Positions 6,486-14,878 of a stretch of DNA of 64,000 nt are shown one piece after another. The notes under the pieces were generated by a model that saw nothing but the letters and a program-made list of their open reading frames with translations, was not told where the DNA came from and made no database searches. The stretch's first letter is position 1. Each line of letters starts with the position of its first letter. The DNA is from Zunongwangia profunda SM-A87 (GTDB lineage Bacteria > Bacteroidota > Bacteroidia > Flavobacteriales > Flavobacteriaceae): positions 2,858,001 through 2,922,000 of the forward strand of contig NC_014041.1 in NCBI RefSeq assembly GCF_000023465.1, given 5' to 3'. A program made the position numbers and the translations under genes.

Positions 6486-9215
6486 ATGATAGTAAAATCA
6501 ATTCATCTTAATCAATGGGCAAGTACTTTAGATAGTAAGGGAATATTACCATTATTAGTAAGGAAGCTAATATTTGCAAGCCTAAATTTCGAAAATATAA
6601 AATCAGCTGATTTTCCGGCAGAGGAAGATACCTATATAGGTGGTTATGATGGAATTTTGAAAACATCTATTGGAAATAAATTTATTCCAGAAGGTGATTC
6701 GGTATGGGAATTTGGTACCAATTCAGATACTAAAACAAAGGCTAATAAAGATTATGCGAAGAGAACTAAAGATTCGCTGGGTATTAATAAATCAGAAACA
6801 ACATTTGTTTTTTTAACACCTAGAGTGTGGGTTGGTAAAACTGAATGGGCAGAAGAAAAAACAAAAGAAGGAATTTGGAAAGAAGTAAAATGTTATGATG
6901 CAAGTGATTTAGAACAATGGTTGGATATTGCTAGAGGTGTAGATTATTGGATGGCTAACCACTTACGCTTAACAACTGAAGGAGTTTATATTGGAGAAGA
7001 TTTTTGGAGTAGCTGGTCTAAAACTGATAAGTATGAATTCCCTCCTGAAATAGTATTAGGCGGTAGAGAAGAAGCAGTATCATCATTGAAAGAACTCTTA
7101 CTTGATTCAAGTGGAGTATCAACTTATATGAAGGCACCAACTACCGATGAGGCCTTGGCATTTGTTTTAGCTACTATTGTTTCGATGGATGAAAAATTGA
7201 AAGAATCTATTTTATCTAAAACACTTATTCCAACTGATATAAATAGTTTACATAGACTAATTAATGAGAAAAGGCAGTTAATAATTATTCCTAAATGTCA
7301 AATCGAAGAAATTGATATTTCAAAAGCTAAGTCAAATAATCATATAATTATTGTACCTGCCACGATAAATAGTTCCAAAAAAAACTATGAAATTGTTTTA
7401 CCAATTATTGAATTTGCCCCCTTTATTGAATCTTTAAAAAAGATGGGGATTGGAAATGAAAAATCTAGGCAATTATCAAAAAACACAGCTAGAAATATTA
7501 GTGTTTTACGAAGAACTTTAAAAGTTAGTGACACGGAACCTAATTGGTATTCAGCAACTAAAAAAAGTAGCTTAATACCAATGCTCTTATTATCTAGATT
7601 TAAAAGTACTAATCAATATGATAAGGAAGTTGTAGAGAAGCTTAGCGAAAAAAAATATGATGAATATGAAAAATCGCTTAGAGAGCTTTTATCATTAGAA
7701 GAAACAAATATACTTTTCGTTAATGATACTTGGCGATTAATTTCTCATACTGATAGTTGGCTGTTTATGGCTAAGCATATTACCGCCAAGGATTTAGAAG
7801 GATTTAAAGAATTAGCAATAAAAGTATTGAGTGAACATAATCCAGCACTAGATTTAAAACCAGAAGAACGTTATATGGCTGCTATTCACAAAGCCGTGCC
7901 TAAATATAGCCCTGAATTAAAACAAGGAATTGCTGAAACACTTATTATATTATCTGTTTATGGAGAAGAGTTTGGTGTACATTGTGGATTTTCTACCGAG
8001 TTGTATGTAAACAGTATTGTGCGTGAAATACTTAGAAATGGCAATGCTAATACTTGGAGGTCATTATCTAGTAATTTAATGAGGCTTGGTGAGGCAGCAC
8101 CTTCAATTATGTTAGAGGAGATTGATTCGTTGGTTGCTTCTGATAATCTTCTTTCTTTCTTTGAGGTTGAAGATACTATGCTGAGCAAGAATAGCTATCT
8201 ACCATATTTATTATGGACTTTAGAACAAATAGCTTGGATGCCAGAAAACTTATCTAAAGTTTCATTAATTATTTGTCAGCTAATTGAAAAAGGGCCGAAA
8301 GATTATCCAAATGCAAATACACCATTAGCAACTTTAAAATCAATTTATCGAAGCTGGTATCCACAGACATTAGCTCCTTTAAGAATTAGAATTAAAGCAT
8401 TAGAATTAATTCGCAAGCGTTTTCCAGAAATTGCTTATGTTTTGTTTAATAATTTAATAGGAAATCAGCACGATGTAGCTTTTCACAGTAGTCGAATGGA
8501 ATGGAGGCTATTTAATAATATTGAGGATGTTTCAGTTACAAATAGGGAGAGATTTGAAATGGAAGATTTTGCTATTTCAAATATTATTGAGCTTACTGGT
8601 AATTGTTCTAAAAAAATATCATCATTGATTGATAAATTAGATGTTTTTACTAATGCCAAAATAAATGATGCTTTAGAGCATATCAGTAATAATATTCCAA
8701 CTAAAGAAGATGATAAATCTATAGTTTTTCACGCATTTAGAAATTTAATTGGTAAACATAGAAGCTTTCAACAAGCAAGATGGGCTCTTCCGCTTGATAT
8801 TCTAAACGAGTTTGAAACAGTCGCGCTTAAATTTGAGCCATCAGACATCATTTTAAGGGATATTTATTTATTTGAAGATAGTTATCCAGAATTCTTTGAA
8901 GGTAAGGATGAGTTAGATATAGATAAAAACAATAAAATTATTGTTTCCAAAAGAGTTGATTTTTTATTAGAGTTCCTTAAAAATAATTCAATTGATGATG
9001 TCATAGAACTCTCTTTAAAATTAGAATACCCAATATTTGTAGGAGAGGGGTTGGCAAAAATCACATTAGATGAAAAGATAGAAACCAAAATACTCAATCT
9101 ATTAGGAAATAAAATAGAAAAAAATGAACAACTAGCCTCGCAATACGTAAGAACAAAAGAATCACAAATTGGTCTGGATAATTGTATTAAAATGTTCAAG
9201 AAATTAAAAGCTTAG
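6486..9215 (+). CDS. Large restriction-endonuclease-like protein with helical-repeat C-terminus; candidate defence protein
   Basis: About 909 residues from the ATG at 6486; a TTG at 6471 would add five. Residues 1-160 resemble the N-terminal domain of large uncharacterised proteins found in defence islands: GGYDG, then about 15 residues later VWEFGTNSD, then KANKDYAKRT, SETTFVFLTPR and ASDLEQWL. The D / E-x-G / K spacing looks like a modified PD-(D/E)xK nuclease core. The middle (about 195-320) has the shape of an NTPase-like domain, but I see no Walker A motif. From about 330 onward it is leucine-rich and alpha-helical, like HEAT repeats. The gene is AT-rich, stands alone, and is flanked by a tRNA-like sequence, a structured RNA-like region and two inverted dif-like sites. 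Nuclease and defence roles are inferred from resemblance only. Confidence 0.6.
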   Translation: MIVKSIHLNQWASTLDSKGILPLLVRKLIFASLNFENIKSADFPAEEDTYIGGYDGILKTSIGNKFIPEGDSVWEFGTNSDTKTKANKDYAKRTKDSLGINKSETTFVFLTPRVWVGKTEWAEEKTKEGIWKEVKCYDASDLEQWLDIARGVDYWMANHLRLTTEGVYIGEDFWSSWSKTDKYEFPPEIVLGGREEAVSSLKELLLDSSGVSTYMKAPTTDEALAFVLATIVSMDEKLKESILSKTLIPTDINSLHRLINEKRQLIIIPKCQIEEIDISKAKSNNHIIIVPATINSSKKNYEIVLPIIEFAPFIESLKKMGIGNEKSRQLSKNTARNISVLRRTLKVSDTEPNWYSATKKSSLIPMLLLSRFKSTNQYDKEVVEKLSEKKYDEYEKSLRELLSLEETNILFVNDTWRLISHTDSWLFMAKHITAKDLEGFKELAIKVLSEHNPALDLKPEERYMAAIHKAVPKYSPELKQGIAETLIILSVYGEEFGVHCGFSTELYVNSIVREILRNGNANTWRSLSSNLMRLGEAAPSIMLEEIDSLVASDNLLSFFEVEDTMLSKNSYLPYLLWTLEQIAWMPENLSKVSLIICQLIEKGPKDYPNANTPLATLKSIYRSWYPQTLAPLRIRIKALELIRKRFPEIAYVLFNNLIGNQHDVAFHSSRMEWRLFNNIEDVSVTNRERFEMEDFAISNIIELTGNCSKKISSLIDKLDVFTNAKINDALEHISNNIPTKEDDKSIVFHAFRNLIGKHRSFQQARWALPLDILNEFETVALKFEPSDIILRDIYLFEDSYPEFFEGKDELDIDKNNKIIVSKRVDFLLEFLKNNSIDDVIELSLKLEYPIFVGEGLAKITLDEKIETKILNLLGNKIEKNEQLASQYVRTKESQIGLDNCIKMFKKLKA

Positions 9216-9223
9216 CTTTTTTT

Positions 9224-9345
9224 GGTGTGGCCAAGCGGTGGCAAATTGAGTTTAAAAATAAATGCCATAAAGCATTTAAATTTTTAAAAAGCAATCGAGC
9301 CTTTGGGCGCGGCAATTTTACATAGCGGCTATTATAGTACAAACT
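9224..9345 (+). ncRNA. Structured region after the nuclease-like gene, with a tRNA D-arm-like start
   Basis: Begins TGTGGCCAAGCGGTGGCA, which resembles a tRNA D-arm, followed by a long hairpin: TTTAAAAATAAATGC (from about 9251) pairs with GCATTTAAATTTTTAAA (to about 9289) with a 2-base bulge and short loop. CAATCGAGCCTTTGGGCGCGGC and a palindrome ATAGCGGCTAT follow. The motif GCGGTGGCAAATT before the hairpin is echoed by GCGCGGCAATTTT after it. I cannot assign it to a known RNA family. It could be a processed 3' RNA, a recombination site, or a second degenerate tRNA-like sequence. Confidence 0.35.
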
Positions 9346-9437
9346 GTAGAATGTTCAATTTTAATTCAAAATCCAAAAACGAAAATATGATGACCCCAGT
9401 TCCGGATATTGTTTTAAAACACTTGATACAGTGGGAT

Positions 9438-9465
9438 ATTTTACATAATAGAGAATTATAGCTAT
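9438..9465 (-). other. dif-like site B' (reverse orientation), right end of the nuclease module
   Basis: On the minus strand: XerC-side ATAGCTATAAT, centre TCTCTA, XerD-side TTATGTAAAAT, the last identical to site A and to the site at 23491-23518. CTATAAT and TTATG are one base further apart than in the 23.5 kb site. It is inverted relative to site A and lies 8 bases from the next site. Confidence 0.5.
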
Positions 9466-9473
9466 CAAAGTAT

Positions 9474-9501
9474 TTGCACTATAATTTATAGTATGCAAAT
9501 A
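9474..9501 (+). other. dif-like site B, left attachment site of the prophage
   Basis: XerC-side TTGCACTATAA, centre TTTATA, XerD-side GTATGCAAATA. Compared with the site at 23491-23518 it matches at 9/11, 6/6 and 7/11 positions, in the same orientation. It sits inside a larger palindrome (AGTATTTGCA at 9469-9478, TGCAAATACT at 9494-9503). I read it as attL of the integrated phage. Confidence 0.6.
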
Positions 9502-9597
9502 CTTATTTTATTCGTTTTCAAACGATTTTAATCTATATTTATAATCTTTCCTAAAATTTCCCTTTTTTGGCATTTAAATTGAAATGTTAGGGCTAAA

Positions 9598-10158
9598 ATG
9601 AAACAACTTTATTTAGAAATCACGAAATATAGAAAGAAGTATAGGGTTCATTTAGGCAATGGCAATTGGCTAACATTCAATAACAAGACCGAAGCAAATA
9701 ATTTTCTACGTAAATATAAACGTGTTATCAGGGATAATGTTAGTATTTTAAATATTACTCAACCTACAATAAATCAAGTTTTTAGAAATTCTTATTTTCA
9801 ATTTTCTGAAAGAGATATAAATTACTATCATGGTTTATTTCATTCTTATGACGATAGGTTTAAGTATATATTTAAACGCTTTTCTCCCGGTAATTCCAAT
9901 GCTTTCATTTTTCAGAATATTAATACTTGTTATCATATTTTGATTGAGATCGTAGAAAGTTTACATTCTTTTGGTCAACGTGGTAAAAATTACGGTATAA
10001 CAAATATTACAAAACCGTTATTATTACAACTTAATCAGCAATTGCAATCGCTTGAAGCTGATAAGCGCAGTATGTATTTAAATGGTTCTCGTAGTGTAAA
10101 AACTCTTAATACTACGTCAAATGAATCGACAAATACAAAACAATCTGTTGGGAACTAA
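9598..10158 (+). CDS. Prophage protein of unknown function (first rightward gene)
   Basis: 186 residues, basic. The N-terminal part (MKQLYLEITKYRKKYRVHLG, then NWLTFNNKTEANNFLRKYKR) resembles the beta-strand plus helix fold of integrase arm-binding or other small DNA-binding domains, but no catalytic motif follows and I do not call it a recombinase. The middle is helical and rich in aromatic residues; the C-terminus is Ser/Thr/Asn-rich. It begins about 100 bases after attL and overlaps the next gene by 38 bases, so it heads the replication operon. Function not recognised. Confidence 0.6.
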   Translation: MKQLYLEITKYRKKYRVHLGNGNWLTFNNKTEANNFLRKYKRVIRDNVSILNITQPTINQVFRNSYFQFSERDINYYHGLFHSYDDRFKYIFKRFSPGNSNAFIFQNINTCYHILIEIVESLHSFGQRGKNYGITNITKPLLLQLNQQLQSLEADKRSMYLNGSRSVKTLNTTSNESTNTKQSVGN

Positions 10159-10492
10159 AGCCCCTTTAAGGCTGATAACTTCCAATCAGACAGATAAACA
10201 CGATCAACAAACATTTATAGAGGTTCTCCGGTACGAAAAACAAGTCGTGCCGGGTCAAGCCTATTCATTTATAGAATGGAGCAATAAAAACCATTTTGGC
10301 ACATGGTTTTGTGTTTCTGTTCGCTATTTATACTTAGAAGATTTAACGGAAGAAATCGCTTTTTTGGATAAAAATTGCGATTTGGCAACCTACAAACAAA
10401 TCATGCAAGAAATAAGGCATTTTAACCAATTTGACCGCCTTATGCTTTGCACCTTCACCCAAATGTTTAACGTTAAATCTATGCCATGCTAA
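10121..10492 (+). CDS. Prophage protein of unknown function
   Basis: 123 residues without membrane segment, overlapping both neighbours (38 bases upstream, 7 bases downstream), which suggests translational coupling in the early operon. The core (FIEVLRYEKQVVPGQAYSF, then FGTWFCVSVRYLYLEDLTEE) is strand-rich. It ends just before the small gene that precedes the replication initiator. No family recognised. Confidence 0.55.
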   Translation: MNRQIQNNLLGTKAPLRLITSNQTDKHDQQTFIEVLRYEKQVVPGQAYSFIEWSNKNHFGTWFCVSVRYLYLEDLTEEIAFLDKNCDLATYKQIMQEIRHFNQFDRLMLCTFTQMFNVKSMPC

Positions 10493-10731
10493 TTCACAAT
10501 TTTATAATAGACACTTTCTTTTTTAATGTAGCCTTATTGCTCGATCTACCCGACGTTAATATAAAAACCGATAAGGATTTAGAACCGGAACAAAGAGCAA
10601 AGGAAGCTTTCGAAAATATGTATAAAGACTATAAAAACAATAGTCTAGAACCATCAAGGTTTAACCCTCGGGTTTTTCAAGCTTTTAAATTCTACATCAA
10701 AAACAGGGAATTGTTATGCTTGACACGATAA
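10486..10731 (+). CDS. Small prophage protein upstream of the initiator
   Basis: 81 residues; a hydrophobic N-terminus (FIIDTFFFNVALLLDL) is followed by a charged helical part (DLEPEQRAKEAFENMYKDYK). The stop overlaps the start of the initiator gene by 16 bases, so the two are probably translated together. No family recognised. Confidence 0.5.
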   Translation: MLIHNFIIDTFFFNVALLLDLPDVNIKTDKDLEPEQRAKEAFENMYKDYKNNSLEPSRFNPRVFQAFKFYIKNRELLCLTR

Positions 10732-12749
10732 GGCTAAGGCTTTATGGTGCAAACGATATCAAAACAGGTACATTATCAGAAATACAAGCGCAAAACGGTT
10801 TACCCCGTTTTGCTGTACCTGAACATAATGAACTGTACCGTAAAATCTTGACAAAGCAAGGTAAAAATTTCACAATGCACTTAACGTACAACCGTGAAAT
10901 TGACGATTATGAGCCGATTGCGGAGGATGAATGGTTGTTAAATAAAAATTCAAATACCGTAACAAAACACTATCAGGTTAGGGATAGGATGAAATTTTAT
11001 GAAGAGGGCAAAGTAAAGGACAAAAATAAAGCCATTAATGGCTCTTATTCTGTTCCCTCGTCTTTTTCAGATGTAACCTTTAGGATAAACGAAAATGGCG
11101 GTTTTATAGATTTTCAGGTATCAATACCTAAATATTTATACGGTCATTCTCTAGCCGAATTTATCCCACAAACTGAAAGTGATTTAAAATTTGAGCATGG
11201 TATAAATTTCAATAGCTATGATTTCCAAGCTAAATTTATTTATGACCGATTGTTTAAATTCATCGACAAATTTTTTACTGATCTATGTATTTTCTTTGGC
11301 TGCGAAAGCATTCCCAATAATGATTATATTGAAATATGCCGTTTGGATTTATGCTATAACATGTACTTTAAGAGTAAAGAAGAAGCTTTGCGAGTACTCC
11401 AAGAACAACGCAAAATCCAAATGAAGCTAAAGCGGTCCAGTATGGCAATTGAAAAATCTTTCGATACTTCAATTTGGTATAAAAACGAACACGGAACGGC
11501 ATATAAAATTTACCATAAAGGTTCGGAATATTCAAGCTCCAAATTTGGAGATTTAAGAAAACACTTAAACATAAATAAAGAATTTATAGAACATTATATC
11601 AATAAAAATTGTTCTCCTGATACTAAAAAATTTTACCGTGAAAATCAGGGCGAAATCTGGAATTATTTTTTAGCGAAGGGCAAAGACAATCATTTTGCAC
11701 TTACACCAAAAGACGAAAAACGGCTAAGGGCTGTTATCGCTGATATAGACGAAAAAACACCCTATAAAATCCCATTCCTTAAAAAGGAAATGGATAAGGT
11801 TTTAAGGTTTGAAATATCAATGTCAAATAGGTATTTCATGTACTTGTATAAAAGGCATTGTTTTAGAAGAAATGATAAGATACATCAGGAATCCGTAAAA
11901 CGCTATAAACAAGCTGCAAGCGTTTACGCCAATTCAAATAAAAAGTTTTCGGACGTAACCCGTAGAGATCGTAAAAACTATAAAATGATGCACGGTTTTT
12001 TAAATAGGGGGATAGCTTTGATTTTAGGAGATAATAAGACCTTAAAACGCTATTGTACTAAGGCTGGAAATGATTACAACCACGTTACCGGAGAATATAA
12101 TATAAGCCGTTTTGAGTACCGTTATACGGTACTTGGTAAACATGATACTGTACATTTCTCAGAATATTTTTTAATGCAATGTATTAAGCGATTTAAAGCT
12201 TTTGTAAAACATTACACTATTCAGGAAATAGAACCTTTTGATTCGATAATGGATAAGATTAAGGAGTATAATAACAATGTTCAGGCTAACGTAGATTCTT
12301 ACAACGAAATAAACCGTTTTAAAATTGTTAATCCGGGTACAGGCGAATTTATACGTAAAAAGAACGGGCAAAAATATACAAGAGCAACGCAGTTGCTCAC
12401 CCGTAAAGAACTTATGAAGCAGGGCTTAAAAACTGTAAACGCTACAATTCTAGGCTCTGTACTTACGCAAATGTATCACCACAAGAAAAGCTTAACACAG
12501 GTTTTTGAGGATTTGGGAACAAATAAAAGTACCAAAAGCCGTATTAAATCGGACTTAGAGTTTTTTGAAGTTTATGACAACTCTTTAAGCGTTGCCGAAC
12601 CTGTGAACATGAAAATGACTTTTGAAAAATATTATTGGAATACCTCAGGCTTACAATACGCCAAAAACTTTTATAGAAACATTAAATTAAAAGCTGAAGA
12701 TTATGGCAAGAATCCATTTGACACCCAAAGCGACTACGCTATTGCATGA
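10716..12749 (+). CDS. Phage rolling-circle replication initiator, filamentous-phage gene II/X type
   Basis: 677 residues. The N-terminus MLDTIRLRL is typical of gene II/X-family initiators of filamentous phages and related plasmids. Other family marks are RLDLCYN at 209-215, the strand-turn TAYKIYHKGSE at 261-271 (likely catalytic region with Tyr) and LRFEISMSNRY at 363-373. These proteins nick the plus-strand origin of the double-stranded replicative form, stay covalently attached through tyrosine and start rolling-circle synthesis of ssDNA. It is longer than coliphage pII (about 410), with a basic C-terminal extension (KKNGQKYTRATQLLTRKELM) that may bind DNA. The gene overlaps the next frame by 47 bases. 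Likely target: the origin in the hairpin-rich region 21.2-21.8 kb. Confidence 0.8.
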   Translation: MLDTIRLRLYGANDIKTGTLSEIQAQNGLPRFAVPEHNELYRKILTKQGKNFTMHLTYNREIDDYEPIAEDEWLLNKNSNTVTKHYQVRDRMKFYEEGKVKDKNKAINGSYSVPSSFSDVTFRINENGGFIDFQVSIPKYLYGHSLAEFIPQTESDLKFEHGINFNSYDFQAKFIYDRLFKFIDKFFTDLCIFFGCESIPNNDYIEICRLDLCYNMYFKSKEEALRVLQEQRKIQMKLKRSSMAIEKSFDTSIWYKNEHGTAYKIYHKGSEYSSSKFGDLRKHLNINKEFIEHYINKNCSPDTKKFYRENQGEIWNYFLAKGKDNHFALTPKDEKRLRAVIADIDEKTPYKIPFLKKEMDKVLRFEISMSNRYFMYLYKRHCFRRNDKIHQESVKRYKQAASVYANSNKKFSDVTRRDRKNYKMMHGFLNRGIALILGDNKTLKRYCTKAGNDYNHVTGEYNISRFEYRYTVLGKHDTVHFSEYFLMQCIKRFKAFVKHYTIQEIEPFDSIMDKIKEYNNNVQANVDSYNEINRFKIVNPGTGEFIRKKNGQKYTRATQLLTRKELMKQGLKTVNATILGSVLTQMYHHKKSLTQVFEDLGTNKSTKSRIKSDLEFFEVYDNSLSVAEPVNMKMTFEKYYWNTSGLQYAKNFYRNIKLKAEDYGKNPFDTQSDYAIA

Positions 12750-12900
12750 GCTTAAAGAAGAATTAGGCGAACATAAACAAACAACCGCTTTAGAAAGGAT
12801 TTTAAGCGAATTTAAGGAAATGAAAACCCAATTTAACGCTTTGTATTGGGTTAACGAACTAAACAAAGCTAATAACACTAATAACGCTTTAGAATTATGA
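12703..12900 (+). CDS. Small prophage protein, possible ribbon-helix-helix DNA binder
   Basis: 65 residues. MARIHLTPKATTLLHELKEE looks like a beta-strand followed by the helix of an Arc/MetJ-type fold, and a second helix (TALERILSEFKEMK) follows. It begins inside the 3' end of the initiator gene in another frame and ends overlapping the next start by 4 bases (ATGA), strong signs of coupled translation. It may control copy number or the initiator; this is inference. Confidence 0.55.
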   Translation: MARIHLTPKATTLLHELKEELGEHKQTTALERILSEFKEMKTQFNALYWVNELNKANNTNNALEL

Positions 12901-13151
12901 GTTATATAACTTTACCTAAAAAGGTTGAAATAGATCAAAACACCAAGGAGTATATGAGATATCATGCAATGATTCAATATAGAATATTGTTTAAGGATTT
13001 ATATTCTCAAAAATCTAAAAATCATCCGGAATATAATTTTGGCGGAATGTCTTCTTTATATTTTTTAGGTCAATTTTTTGGAATGACTGATTTAGATTGT
13101 GATGAAATAAAAAAAGAAGTTGAGCAAGAATTAAAAGCTGAAGAATTATGA
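12897..13151 (+). CDS. Prophage protein of unknown function
   Basis: 84 residues, soluble, with an acidic helical C-terminus (DLDCDEIKKEVEQELKAEEL). It overlaps its upstream and downstream neighbours by 4 bases each (ATGA junctions), placing it in the same translational unit as the initiator. No family recognised. Confidence 0.55.
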   Translation: MSYITLPKKVEIDQNTKEYMRYHAMIQYRILFKDLYSQKSKNHPEYNFGGMSSLYFLGQFFGMTDLDCDEIKKEVEQELKAEEL

Positions 13152-13459
13152 GACCAGAAATATTTTTTCCTTTTATAGGTGTATTTATATTACTCCTTGG
13201 TTTGGTGTGTAATGTCATTGATATTAAAAATTATATCAAAAGTTATCAAAACAAATCGATATCAAAAGAAGATCCACCGGAACCGGATCGAAGATTGATT
13301 GAAAATGATATCAAATTTAAATATTTGAAGGATGAATTGGTTAATCGTGTTCTTAGAAATAATTCAATTTATATGGCTACTGAATCCAAAACAGCTTATT
13401 CAGACCAACTTTTAAATGAAATCTTCTTCTTAAATCAATTATTAAAAAAGTATAAATAG
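13148..13459 (+). CDS. Single-pass membrane protein of the prophage
   Basis: 103 residues: one N-terminal membrane helix (about 5-26, FFPFIGVFILLLGLVCNVI), then a charged helical domain. It is the last gene before the first internal terminator, so it ends the initiator operon. In membrane-containing phages such proteins sit in the virion or host membrane; which one is unknown. Confidence 0.6.
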   Translation: MRPEIFFPFIGVFILLLGLVCNVIDIKNYIKSYQNKSISKEDPPEPDRRLIENDIKFKYLKDELVNRVLRNNSIYMATESKTAYSDQLLNEIFFLNQLLKKYK

Positions 13460-13489
13460 CCCAAAAAAGACTAAAACGGGCTTATTTCG

Positions 13490-13521
13490 AAATAGGGGCA
13501 AATCTGCCCCTATTTTTGTTT
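13490..13521 (+). terminator. Terminator after the initiator operon
   Basis: AAATAGGGGCA / TGCCCCTATTT stem (13490-13516) with a 5-base loop and a following T-rich stretch. It separates early and structural genes. Confidence 0.85.
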
Positions 13522-13551
13522 CAACAATTCGAATAAGTAAAAGTTTAAGTA

Positions 13552-13695
13552 ATGGCTTATAAAAGAAAAAAAGTATTTGGTGCTAATATGTTTACAGCTG
13601 CCATCGTAGGTGCTGCAATATTCATAGGCACAAAATTCTCTGACGAGATCAAGCAACAATTGTCTAACGTTCCGGTATTAAAAGATTACCTATAA
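13552..13695 (+). CDS. Very small membrane protein preceding the capsid candidate
   Basis: 47 residues: basic start MAYKRKK, one membrane helix (MFTAAIVGAAIFIGTKF) and a short amphipathic tail (SDEIKQQLSNVPVLKDYL). It starts 30 bases after a terminator and ends 11 bases before the next ATG, so it opens the structural operon. Basic N-terminus plus one helix recalls the small membrane proteins of lipid-containing phages. Family not recognised. Confidence 0.65.
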   Translation: MAYKRKKVFGANMFTAAIVGAAIFIGTKFSDEIKQQLSNVPVLKDYL

Positions 13696-13706
13696 AACCA
13701 TAGCAA

Positions 13707-14510
13707 ATGATTAAAGATTTAAATTTTAATACGGCTTATGATTTTGAGGTAAAAAAAGAAACTGTAGGCGGTTTGTTATTCCGTTTAGATGCTAAGGCAT
13801 CGGACGGAAACGGCGGTTTAAAATCTGCTACTGTTTCCGATTTGAATAAAATTTCAATTGATGTAATACTCAAAAAATCAAACCGTAAAGAAGTTGTTAT
13901 GATGCGCGGTTATCTTATGGATAACATTTTAGGTATGTACGCCCAAACTACAAAGTACGCACTCGTAACAAAACAAACAAGCGAGGGAATTTTAGTTTTC
14001 TTTGACTTTAATCCCGCTGCAATTGCTTTACATGGTGAGGATGTATTACAGATTAAATTTAACGCTCCTCGTGATGCTTGGGCTGATATTCGTACAACTG
14101 ATTCTATCATAGAATTTCAAACTGTGACGAAAAAAATAGGGACAAACTGGGTGCCTGTTGTTAAATCCTTTCCAATTGGTTTAAGTAAAGAATCCATTGA
14201 CATGGATTTAGGTAACAGAGTTGTAAAAATCGTTTGTATAACAGATTTTACAACCGATTATTTAAAATCCACAAAAGCAAAAATTAGAGACGGTTCTTTA
14301 AAAGCTTCCGGTAATTTCGAAAAAGTCTTTAATGCAACCCAATTGCTAACGGAAAACATGCACATGTTTGACAACAACCCGGAATCAGATGTTGAAGATT
14401 TGGTAATTTATCAGGGCGAACCGTTAGACGATGTAAAATTGAGAGCCAACCTTGACAAGGCAGCCGAAGAAAAGGCAAAAGTTGTCGTTGTAGCTTTAGA
14501 AAATATATAG
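13707..14510 (+). CDS. Candidate major capsid protein of the prophage
   Basis: 267 residues, soluble, no signal peptide, dominated by alternating short strands and loops (KKETVGGLLFRLDAKA, ISIDVILKKS, EGILVFFDFNP, VVKIVCITDF), the texture expected of a jelly-roll coat. The size is close to small double-jelly-roll coats of tailless phages (PM2 P2 is 269 residues). It follows a tiny membrane protein and has its own terminator just downstream, which fits a highly expressed structural gene. No other protein of the element has this composition. Assignment rests on size, composition and position, not on recognised sequence identity. Confidence 0.45.
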   Translation: MIKDLNFNTAYDFEVKKETVGGLLFRLDAKASDGNGGLKSATVSDLNKISIDVILKKSNRKEVVMMRGYLMDNILGMYAQTTKYALVTKQTSEGILVFFDFNPAAIALHGEDVLQIKFNAPRDAWADIRTTDSIIEFQTVTKKIGTNWVPVVKSFPIGLSKESIDMDLGNRVVKIVCITDFTTDYLKSTKAKIRDGSLKASGNFEKVFNATQLLTENMHMFDNNPESDVEDLVIYQGEPLDDVKLRANLDKAAEEKAKVVVVALENI

Positions 14511-14548
14511 TAGCTGCCAATTACTGTATTTAGTTAAATCTCCATTTC

Positions 14549-14577
14549 AAAGCCCCAAAAACTTGGGGCTTTGTTTT
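14549..14577 (+). terminator. Terminator after the capsid candidate
   Basis: AAAGCCCC AAAAACTT GGGGCTTT with following TGTTTT; 8-bp perfect stem. Partial read-through would lower expression of the downstream minor proteins. Confidence 0.85.
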
Positions 14578-14596
14578 ACAAAATCTCTCTAAAATT

Positions 14597-14866
14597 ATGC
14601 GTTTATTCGACGTTTTTTTAAAAATAATCAAAGCCTTTCACCTAGTTAGTTCTGATGAATTTCAAGAATTAAAAGCCGATGTTAAAACATGGGAAGAGGA
14701 CGCCAAAGAAGGCAGTGAAGATAAAATAAAGCATTTGTACGGAAAGATGCATAAAGGCGTTTTTACCCGTCTGTTAATGCCTATTTTCTACTTCTTTATG
14801 TTGAGACAAGTTACCTCTATTATGAACCCGGAAACGGGCGAAGAGGGCGAAAGGGGATTATATTAA
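14597..14866 (+). CDS. Small prophage protein with hydrophobic C-terminal segment
   Basis: 89 residues: an amphipathic N-terminus (MRLFDVFLKIIKAFHL), an acidic middle (ADVKTWEEDAKEGSEDK), then a hydrophobic segment at about 55-75 (FTRLLMPIFYFFMLRQVTS) and a polar end. Lies between the capsid candidate and a 270-residue structural candidate. Possibly a membrane-associated virion protein; family not recognised. Confidence 0.55.
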   Translation: MRLFDVFLKIIKAFHLVSSDEFQELKADVKTWEEDAKEGSEDKIKHLYGKMHKGVFTRLLMPIFYFFMLRQVTSIMNPETGEEGERGLY

Positions 14867-14878
14867 TATCATTAGGAT

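Noticed and set aside
9598..10158. Tyrosine recombinase
   Set aside because: The front resembles an arm-binding domain, but there is no R-H-R-Y catalytic region and the protein is only 186 residues.
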